From contig NZ_JACEFT010000005.1 in assembly GCF_013697085.1 (NCBI RefSeq), positions 62,001 through 126,000 on the forward strand: a stretch of 64,000 nucleotides of DNA, given 5' to 3'. The notes below the pieces were generated by a model. The model was not told where the DNA came from. It worked only from the letters and a program-made list of their open reading frames with translations, and made no database searches. The DNA comes from Billgrantia kenyensis (GTDB lineage Bacteria; Pseudomonadota; Gammaproteobacteria; Pseudomonadales; Halomonadaceae). The number at the start of each line of letters is the position of its first letter. The first letter of the stretch is position 1. Positions 58,122 through 64,000 of this stretch are shown here, piece by piece. The translations under genes and the position numbers were made by a program.

Positions 58122-58292
58122 TCAGGCGTCGACTACCTTACGACCGCGATAGAAGCCGTCGGGAGAGACGTGGTGACGCAGATGAGTCGTGCCGGTCTCC
58201 TTGTCCTGGGACAGGGTCGGTGCGCTGAGCGCATCGTGGCTGCGACGCATGCCGCGCTTGGAACGAGTCTTACGGTTCTGTTGAACTGCCAT
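58122..58292 (-). CDS. rpmF: 50S ribosomal protein L32
   Basis: This 56-residue ribosomal protein reads [20 protein letters not shown] and ends [16 protein letters not shown], the standard L32 sequence without zinc cysteines. It sits between yceD and plsX, a pairing conserved across gammaproteobacteria. The minus strand shows GGAGTG about 7 bp before the ATG at 58292. Confidence 0.97.
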   Translation of the reverse strand: MAVQQNRKTRSKRGMRRSHDALSAPTLSQDKETGTTHLRHHVSPDGFYRGRKVVDA

Positions 58293-58323
58293 GGGTGTCA
58301 CTCCGAAGTGAGACGATAAACAA

Positions 58324-58851
58324 TCAGGATTTTCCCTTCAGGTGTCGTAGCACCTCGAAAGGACTCGCGGGAGCAGGCTCGTCAGATTCAGCCTCCTCGC
58401 CGCTGCTCAGCTGGTCGCGCGAGACACGGCAATGTGCCTCGTCGTGGTAAACCACCTGGGGCAGACTGAGGATCAATTCATCCTCGATCACCTCCAGCAG
58501 GTTCAGCTGTTCGTTTTCCACCAGCACCGGCTCGTGGGTACTCGGCAGCTCTGCCGCCAGTGCATCGCTCGTGACCATGCCCAGCAGGAACTCGCTCTCG
58601 ACATGCTGAGCCATCGGCTCGAGACAACGCCGGCAGGGAAGCTGCAGTTCGGCGGCAAGACGGCCGCGAATCTCACGGCGGCCCTGGGCGTCGACACCGA
58701 AATCCAGCCACACCTGGCAGTCGCCAGTCTGCAGCCCGACCTGAGCGGACAGGCGATCGAACTGATCGAGCGCAATCAGGCCGGCAAGGGATTCGGCGCG
58801 AGCGGCAAGCCGATAGGGCTCGACCCTGTTGGGAAGTCGTGAGGTCAACAT
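58324..58851 (-). CDS. yceD: YceD family (DUF177) protein
   Basis: YceD/DUF177 proteins are linked to 23S rRNA metabolism in plants and bacteria; the exact activity is not settled. The 175-residue protein has the conserved [12 protein letters not shown] (about 72-83) and an acidic C-terminal half with a [12 protein letters not shown] segment. It opens the rpmF-plsX-fab operon, 31 bp before rpmF. Confidence 0.92.
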   Translation of the reverse strand: MLTSRLPNRVEPYRLAARAESLAGLIALDQFDRLSAQVGLQTGDCQVWLDFGVDAQGRREIRGRLAAELQLPCRRCLEPMAQHVESEFLLGMVTSDALAAELPSTHEPVLVENEQLNLLEVIEDELILSLPQVVYHDEAHCRVSRDQLSSGEEAESDEPAPASPFEVLRHLKGKS

Positions 58852-58885
58852 AGGCGCGCAATGATAGGCACTCGCCCTCCCCCTG

Positions 58886-58914
58886 TCAAAGCCGCTATGT
58901 CAGCAAGTTATAAT
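58886..58914 (+). promoter_or_regulatory. Candidate promoter of yceF
   Basis: A perfect -10 TATAAT (58909-58914) lies 54 bp before the yceF ATG. The -35 region 17 bp upstream (TCAAAG, 58886-58891) is weak. Confidence 0.45.
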
Positions 58915-58968
58915 ATCTCTGATGGAACTTGCGCAGGACTCTCACTTCTTCCCCTTCAGGAGCGCATC

Positions 58969-59565
58969 ATGCCTCGACTCGTCCTCGCCTCCGGCTCGCA
59001 CTGGCGGCGCCAACTCCTCGACCGACTCGGCATCCCCTACACCTGGGTCAGCCCCGATATCGACGAGACACCCGTGGAGGGTGAATCCCCCCAGGCGCTG
59101 GTGCACCGCCTGGCCCTGGCCAAGGCCAGCCGTGTCGCCGACGACCACCCCGACCACTTGATCGTGGGCTCGGATCAGGTAGCGGTTTTCGAGGGCGACA
59201 TCCTGGGCAAGCCGGGTGACGCGGCAACGGCCCGGGCCCAGCTGGCACGCTTCTCGGGGCGCCGCGTGAGCTTCCTGACCGGCCTGGCGCTGATTGACAC
59301 CGCCAGCGGCCGCCACTGGGTATGCCACGAGCGCTATGACGTGGTCTTTCGCCAGCTTCGCGACGACGAAATCTCCCGCTACGTGCAACGCGAGCAGCCG
59401 CTTGACAGCGCCGGAAGCTTTCGCATGGAAGGGCTCGGCATCACCCTCTTCGAGAAACTCGAGGGCGATGACCCCAATGCGCTGATCGGCCTGCCACTGA
59501 TTCGTCTTTGCGCCCTGCTGCGCGAGGCGGGCCTCGACCCGCTGTGCGATCAGGGCAGCTGGTAG
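58969..59565 (+). CDS. yceF: Maf-family nucleotide pyrophosphatase YceF
   Basis: YceF-type Maf proteins hydrolyse modified nucleotides such as 7-methyl-GTP. The ATG at 58969 has AGGAG 7 bp upstream (198 residues). The N-terminal LASGSHWRRQLLDRLGIPYTW is the Maf signature, and the catalytic Asp lies in VGSDQVAVF. The last 16 bp overlap the 3' end of sppA on the other strand. Confidence 0.93.
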   Translation: MPRLVLASGSHWRRQLLDRLGIPYTWVSPDIDETPVEGESPQALVHRLALAKASRVADDHPDHLIVGSDQVAVFEGDILGKPGDAATARAQLARFSGRRVSFLTGLALIDTASGRHWVCHERYDVVFRQLRDDEISRYVQREQPLDSAGSFRMEGLGITLFEKLEGDDPNALIGLPLIRLCALLREAGLDPLCDQGSW

Positions 59566-60668
59566 CGCACTGGCGACTGGCCGACGCCCACCCCCATCCA
59601 CTCCGCGGCAACACGGCCAAACTGGCGCGTCAGGCGTTCGAAGGGATCCAGCCGCGGTGTGTAGTCGTGCAGGCGCACCTCACCGAACAGCTCCCGGCTC
59701 AGCTCGTCGAGGCTGCTGATGCCATCGACCAGGCCCAGCTCGAGCGCCTGCTCGCCGCTCCAGACCAGGCCGCTGAAAATTCGCTCGTCCTCGGTCAGGC
59801 GATCGCCACGCCCCAGGCGAACGGCTTCGACGAACTGCCCATGGGTCGTGTCCATTACCGTCTGCCAGAATTCACGCTGCTCTGGCCGCACCTGGGAAAA
59901 CGGATCGAGGAAGCCCTTGTGCTCGCCGCTGACGAAGACGCGGCGCTCGATCCCCAAGTTGTCGATGGCCTCCTCGAAGCCGAAGCTGGCGAAGATGACG
60001 CCGATCGAGCCCACCAGGCTCGACGGTGCCGCGACGATTTCGTCGGCCGCCGCCGCCATGTAGTAAGCGCCGCTGGCGCCGACATCCTCGATCACGGCGA
60101 TCACCGGCTTGTCGCCCTCCTCGCGCAGGCGCATGATCTCGGCATAGACGCGCTGCGACTGCACCGGACTGCCCCCAGGGCTGTCGATATGCAGCACCAC
60201 CGCGGCGGCAGTGCGCGATTCCCAGGCGCGGTTGAGCCCCTCGATGATGCGCTCGGCGCTGGCGGGTGACTCGCTGTCGATCACGCCGCGCACGGTGACC
60301 ACGCCCAGATGCTGACGCTCCGGCGTGCGATCGGTATCGACGAACATGGAATAGAAGAAACTGCCCAGGAAGGCCAGCAGCAGGACCAGGAAGAGCAGGC
60401 GGAAGAAGATCTTCCAGCGCCGCGTACGGCGCTGCTCGACCATTACGCTGCCAATCCAGCGGTCGAGCATTTCCTGCTGCGCCAGGCGCTGCCGCTCGCG
60501 CAGGGCCTCGGCACTCTCGGGTGGCGGCGCGGGCTTCTCGCTCTTCTCGCGCCGCACTTCCCGGGCCTGTTCGGGGGTCAGCTCCGGCCCCTCGGTCCAA
60601 CGGTCGTCGCGCCCCTCGGCCTCATCGCCAGCTTCGCGCTTGTCGTCCTGTCGCTTGTCGTCGCTCAT
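59550..60668 (-). CDS. sppA: Signal peptide peptidase SppA, short (S49) form
   Basis: SppA degrades released signal peptides at the inner membrane. The 372-residue protein has an unusually long, very charged cytoplasmic N-terminus (about 1-80), one span (87-109), and a single S49 protease domain with S199 in VGASGAYYMA and the likely general base K251 in SGEHKGFLD. The Ser-Lys pair is intact. It is the half-length form typical of Pseudomonas, not the duplicated E. coli enzyme. It is the last gene of rluC-HAD-sppA. Confidence 0.92.
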   Translation of the reverse strand: MSDDKRQDDKREAGDEAEGRDDRWTEGPELTPEQAREVRREKSEKPAPPPESAEALRERQRLAQQEMLDRWIGSVMVEQRRTRRWKIFFRLLFLVLLLAFLGSFFYSMFVDTDRTPERQHLGVVTVRGVIDSESPASAERIIEGLNRAWESRTAAAVVLHIDSPGGSPVQSQRVYAEIMRLREEGDKPVIAVIEDVGASGAYYMAAAADEIVAAPSSLVGSIGVIFASFGFEEAIDNLGIERRVFVSGEHKGFLDPFSQVRPEQREFWQTVMDTTHGQFVEAVRLGRGDRLTEDERIFSGLVWSGEQALELGLVDGISSLDELSRELFGEVRLHDYTPRLDPFERLTRQFGRVAAEWMGVGVGQSPVRYQLP

Positions 60669-60691
60669 CGGCTCGTTTTCCCTCTCGCCTG

Positions 60692-61342
60692 CTATCGATT
60701 CAACCAGTCGAACAACTCCGCCACCGCCCCGGCAGTATAGACGGGGCGGCTGGGCACCAATCGCTCGGGGGCGTGCACCCCCCAGGTCACCGCCACCCGG
60801 TCCATACCCAGGGCACGGGCCATCTCCAGATCGTACTCGGTATCCCCCACCATCACCGCCTCCTCGACCGGCACGTCGAGCTCGACCAGCAGCTCCTCGA
60901 GCATCTGGGGATGGGGCTTGGAGCGGGTCTCGTCGGCAGTGCGGCTAGCATCGAACCAGCCACCGCTGCCACTTTCGCGAAACACCCGGTCGAGCCCCCG
61001 GCGACTCTTGCCTGTCGCCACCGCCAGACGTCGCTCCTCTTGTGCCTTGAGCATCGCGATGCCCGCCTCGACACCCGAGAAGAATGGCATCGGGATGCGG
61101 CTGCCCTCGACGAAATGGTAGGCGTATCGACTGCGCAGCAGCTCGAAACGTTCGGCGTCTATACCCGGGCAGAGCCGGTCGATGGCCTCGGGCAGGCCCA
61201 GCCCGATGATGTCCCGTACCGCAGCTTCCTCAAGATGCCCCCAGCCGGCATCGTGGGAGGCGGCCTGCATGCAGGCGACGATACGGGAAACGGAATCCAT
61301 CAGGGTGCCGTCCCAGTCGAAAATTACCAGTCGGTAGCGCAT
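60692..61342 (-). CDS. HAD-IA family phosphatase (phosphoglycolate-phosphatase-like)
   Basis: The 216-residue protein has FDWDGTLMDS with nucleophile D9 and D11, ATGKSRRGLDR (motif II/III region) and VMVGDTEYDLEMA (motif IV acidic pair), plus a helical cap (about 20-80). The substrate cannot be told from sequence. Homologues lie between rluC and sppA in Pseudomonas, so it is a conserved companion. Confidence 0.9.
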   Translation of the reverse strand: MRYRLVIFDWDGTLMDSVSRIVACMQAASHDAGWGHLEEAAVRDIIGLGLPEAIDRLCPGIDAERFELLRSRYAYHFVEGSRIPMPFFSGVEAGIAMLKAQEERRLAVATGKSRRGLDRVFRESGSGGWFDASRTADETRSKPHPQMLEELLVELDVPVEEAVMVGDTEYDLEMARALGMDRVAVTWGVHAPERLVPSRPVYTAGAVAELFDWLNR

Positions 61343-61384
61343 GGAGGCTCCGGTCGAAAAGTTGGATGAGTCGGCGAGGATGAC

Positions 61385-62332
61385 TCAGCGCGTCTCCCGC
61401 GCACGCACGAGCACTGCCTCGAGCTCGTCAGGCAGCGGCGCACGAATCTGCACCGGACGCCCACTACTCGGCTCAGGGAAAGTCAGCGACTCGGCGTGCA
61501 GGAACAGGCGCGACAGTCCCAGCCGCCTTGCCAGCGCCTCTCCCTCGCGGGAGCCGTACTTGTCATCCCCGAGCAGTGGGTGACCGGCATGGGCGGCATG
61601 CACCCGAATCTGATGGGTCCGCCCTGTGACCGGCTCGGCTTCGACCAGCGTCGCCCTGGGGAGTGCCTCGCGGGTGGCAAAGCGCGTGCGTGCCACCTTG
61701 CCGGATGCGTCCACCCTCACCCGCCGCTCGCCGTTTCCGGCATCGAAGCGGTCCAGGCGCGCACTGACGAACTCGCGGCGCGCGGGCCAACGTCCGGCCA
61801 CCAGTGCCAGGTAACGCTTGTCCATCCGCTGCTGCTTGAGCGCCTCATTGAGTGAGAGCAGCGCTGGACGCGACTTGGCCAGCAGCAGGCAACCCGAGGT
61901 ATCGCGATCGAGACGGTGCACCAGCTCGAGAAAGTCGAGATCTTCCCGGACCTGACGCAGCGCCTCGATCAGACCGATCTTGACCCCGCTACCGCCATGC
62001 ACGGGCAGGCCCGCCGGCTTGTTCATCACCAGCCAGCCTGGCCCCTCCACCAGCACGCTGCCGGCCAGCAGGTTGCGCAGGTTGTCGCTGACCTGCTTCA
62101 CCGCCTCGCGGGGTGCCAACCTGAGCGGCGGTATACGCACCATGTCGCCCACCTGCAGACGATAGTCTGCCTTCACGCGCTTCTTGTTGACCCTTACCTC
62201 GCCCTTGCGCACGATGCGATAGACCAGCGTGCGAGGCACCCCTTTCAAGCGTGTGATCAGGAAGTTGTCGACCCGCTGACCCGACTGGCCTTCGGCCACT
62301 TCCACCCACTGCACGTCGCGACCTTCGGCCAT
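61385..62332 (-). CDS. rluC: 23S rRNA pseudouridine(955/2504/2580) synthase RluC
   Basis: RluC makes pseudouridines in 23S rRNA. The ATG at 62332 has AGGAG 5-6 bp upstream (315 residues). An N-terminal S4 domain (about 15-75) is followed by the synthase domain with the catalytic D144 in VHRLDRDTSGCLL. GRTHQIRVH and GDDKYG are also present. It diverges from rne as in E. coli and Pseudomonas. Confidence 0.95.
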   Translation of the reverse strand: MAEGRDVQWVEVAEGQSGQRVDNFLITRLKGVPRTLVYRIVRKGEVRVNKKRVKADYRLQVGDMVRIPPLRLAPREAVKQVSDNLRNLLAGSVLVEGPGWLVMNKPAGLPVHGGSGVKIGLIEALRQVREDLDFLELVHRLDRDTSGCLLLAKSRPALLSLNEALKQQRMDKRYLALVAGRWPARREFVSARLDRFDAGNGERRVRVDASGKVARTRFATREALPRATLVEAEPVTGRTHQIRVHAAHAGHPLLGDDKYGSREGEALARRLGLSRLFLHAESLTFPEPSSGRPVQIRAPLPDELEAVLVRARETR

Positions 62333-62901
62333 GACACTCCTGCTGAAAAATCTGTTGTGAGGCAGCATTCTAACGCACTCGACGACGCGCTGCGCCAATT
62401 GCTGCGCATTGTCATTACTGCTATATTGCCAGCTCGCTCGGATGGATCCCTTCGGTCCCATGGCGCCTGCACGACAGACACGCAGGCCGGAGCGACGAAA
62501 TCGGGCCGCGACGACCCGGGATACGGGTCCCGCCGCCGACGAGTGATAGATGCAAGAACTTGACAAGTAAGTAGTGACGCCACGCCCGGACCCGACTCGC
62601 GACAGCAGCAGGCGAGCGGTGGCCACGGGAATCGTTCAACATCGTGCCGGTGGCCGGCGTTGGCGAATCGATGAATGCCAGGTGTCTGGCGGTGACCGCA
62701 GGGCCGGATGGGAGTAGCCCCACCGAGACATGTCCTGCCTCCGCCGCGTACTCAACATGATCATGTCGTGTCGGGCTCCTTATGGGCACCTGCACGATCG
62801 GGCGCCACTGCGCATCCGCGACATGCGCTGAGCACAAGCACGCAGCACCCAGAGGTTCGCCTTCTTCGATGCCCACCGGCGCGTCCAGATTGCGAGACAA
62901 C
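62333..62901. other. Divergent rluC / rne region with probable long rne leader
   Basis: No gene was supported in these 569 bp. It should carry the rluC promoter (minus) and the rne promoter plus 5' leader (plus). RNase E of enterobacteria controls its own mRNA through a leader of several hundred nucleotides. The candidate promoter here would give about 468 nt of leader. Short open frames present have no family match and poor ribosome sites. Confidence 0.6.
62399..62427 (+). promoter_or_regulatory. Candidate promoter of rne
   Basis: TTGCTG (62399-62404) and TATATT (62422-62427; 5 of 6) have ideal 17-bp spacing. The start would be near 62434. The -35 matches only at the first three bases. Confidence 0.45.
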
Positions 62902-64000
62902 ATGAAACGGATGCTCATCAATGCGACCCAGCCGGAAGAGCTGCGGGTCGCGCTGGTCGATGGACAACGGCTGTATGACCTGGACATCGAATCCGGTGCC
63001 AGGGAACAGAAGAAAGCCAATATCTACCGCGGCAAGATCACCCGAGTAGAGCCCTCTCTCGAAGCCGCCTTCGTTGATTTCGGCGCCGATCGCCATGGCT
63101 TCCTCCCCCTCAAGGAAATTTCTCGCGAATACTTTCTGAAGGACACTTCGGGGCGCCCCAGCATCAAGGAGGTGCTCAAGGAGGGCCAGGAAGTCATCGT
63201 TCAGGTCGACAAGGAGGAGCGCGGCAACAAGGGAGCGGCGCTGACCACCTTCATCAGCCTGGCCGGCCGCTTCCTCGTGCTGATGCCCAACAACCCCCGG
63301 GCCGGGGGCATTTCGCGCCGCATCGAAGGCGACGAACGCACCCAGCTCAAGGAGGCCATGGGCCAGCTGACGGTGCCGGAAAAGATGGGCGTGATCGTGC
63401 GCACCGCCGGCATCGGTCGCAGCAGCGAAGAGCTGCAGTGGGACCTCGATTACCTGGTACAGGTATGGGAGTCGATCACCGAGGAGGCCGGCAAGCGCCC
63501 TGCCCCGTTCCTGATCTACCGCGAGTCCAACGTCATCATTCGCGCCATGCGCGACTACCTGCGCCAGGATATCGGCGAGGTATTGATCGACAGTGCCGAG
63601 GTGCACCAGGAGGCGCTGACCTTCATTCGGCAGGTAATGCCCTCGTACCAGCAGAAGATCAAGCTCTACGCTGACGAGGTACCGCTGTTCTCGCGTTTCC
63701 AGATCGAGTCCCAGATCGAGACCGCCTACGAGCGTGAAGTGAAACTGCCCTCCGGCGGCTCCATCGTCATCGACCACACCGAGGCGCTGGTCTCCATCGA
63801 TATCAACTCGGCACGGGCCACCCGTGGCAGCGATATCGAGGAAACCGCCCTGCAGACCAACCTGGAAGCGGCCGACGAGATCGCCCGCCAGCTGCGCCTG
63901 CGCGATATCGGCGGCCTGGTGGTGATCGACTTCATCGACATGAGCCCAGCGCGCAACCAGCGCGAAGTCGAGAACCGCATGCGCGATGCACTCAAGCTCG
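62902..64000 (+). CDS. rne: Ribonuclease E, N-terminal catalytic part (cut by window edge)
   Basis: RNase E is the main endonuclease of mRNA decay and of rRNA and tRNA processing. The first 366 residues are present. The start [20 protein letters not shown] fixes the ATG at 62902. The S1 RNA-binding domain covers about 37-120, followed by the RNase-H-like and 5'-sensor regions and the DNase-I-like catalytic domain with [10 protein letters not shown] and VVIDFIDM, whose Asp residues bind magnesium. The C-terminal scaffold that would bind RhlB and PNPase lies beyond the window. Confidence 0.96.
   Translation, partial: MKRMLINATQPEELRVALVDGQRLYDLDIESGAREQKKANIYRGKITRVEPSLEAAFVDFGADRHGFLPLKEISREYFLKDTSGRPSIKEVLKEGQEVIVQVDKEERGNKGAALTTFISLAGRFLVLMPNNPRAGGISRRIEGDERTQLKEAMGQLTVPEKMGVIVRTAGIGRSSEELQWDLDYLVQVWESITEEAGKRPAPFLIYRESNVIIRAMRDYLRQDIGEVLIDSAEVHQEALTFIRQVMPSYQQKIKLYADEVPLFSRFQIESQIETAYEREVKLPSGGSIVIDHTEALVSIDINSARATRGSDIEETALQTNLEAADEIARQLRLRDIGGLVVIDFIDMSPARNQREVENRMRDALKL

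Noticed and set aside
62708-62905. 65-codon plus-strand frame overlapping the rne start
   Set aside because: Pro/His/Arg-rich with no ribosome site and it overlaps the well-fixed rne start; likely chance.
62421-63020. 199-codon minus-strand frame across the rne leader and start
   Set aside because: Overlaps the conserved start of rne on the other strand and shows no recognisable motif.

Overview
This 64 kb window is ordinary chromosomal DNA of a GC-rich gammaproteobacterium. Gene content and order resemble Pseudomonas (cysM-rlmD-relA-mazG beside gacS; algU-mucA-mucB-mucD followed by lepA-lepB-rnc-era-recO-pdxJ; rne/rluC/HAD/sppA/yceF/yceD/rpmF/plsX/fabD/fabG/acpP/fabF/pabC/mltG/tmk/holB/pilZ/tatD; etfA-etfB beside ETF-QO), but with insertions and fusions of these blocks typical of the Halomonadaceae. 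A Halomonas-like organism is my inference; a 16S or marker-gene search would settle it. I see no insertion sequence, phage, CRISPR array, tRNA or rRNA.

Layout. 1-6,040 (minus): cysM-rlmD-relA-mazG-ppc, five genes with gaps of 7 bp or less or 4-bp overlaps; ppc runs off the left edge. 6,157-8,886 (plus): the hybrid kinase GacS. 8,976-14,773 (minus): lepA-lepB-rnc-era-recO-pdxJ. 14,903-18,996 (minus): the envelope-stress locus algU-mucA-mucB-mucD, with a strong AlgU/RpoE-type promoter candidate between algU and mucA. 19,295-25,114: aroG, dinG, rhlB, a small basic protein and xthA. 25,143-32,954: an iron-uptake locus. A TonB2-type energising operon (DUF3450, TtpC-like, ExbB, ExbD, TonB, TPR) diverges from an unrecognised 134-residue protein and a TonB-dependent receptor; Fur-box-like sites lie in both intergenic regions. 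33,092-37,664: Mn-type superoxide dismutase, etfBA and the divergent ETF:ubiquinone oxidoreductase. 37,735-44,385 (minus): tatD, a DUF1285 gene, a UvrD-like helicase, a sulfurtransferase and an isolated wbpB-wbpE pair for nucleotide-sugar synthesis. 44,435-49,504: a dicarboxylate-type transporter diverging from frdABCD (fumarate reductase), with a near-perfect FNR/Anr site between them. 49,526-58,851 (minus): yceD-rpmF-plsX-fabD-fabG-acpP-fabF-pabC-mltG-tmk-holB-pilZ. 58,969-64,000: yceF, then rluC-HAD-sppA on the minus strand, and the start of rne with a long leader.

How the parts fit. The window is mainly core metabolism: stringent response, translation quality control, membrane lipid synthesis, rRNA modification and RNA decay. 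Three accessory blocks carry their own signals: the Fur-type iron locus, the frd/transporter cassette, which sits between pilZ and tatD (neighbours in Pseudomonas) behind its own terminator, and the wbpB-wbpE pair.

Nothing here is a clearly undescribed system. The best leads are the putative AlgU-dependent promoter for the anti-sigma gene, the anaerobically controlled frd/transporter insertion, and the unrecognised Cys-rich protein in the iron locus.
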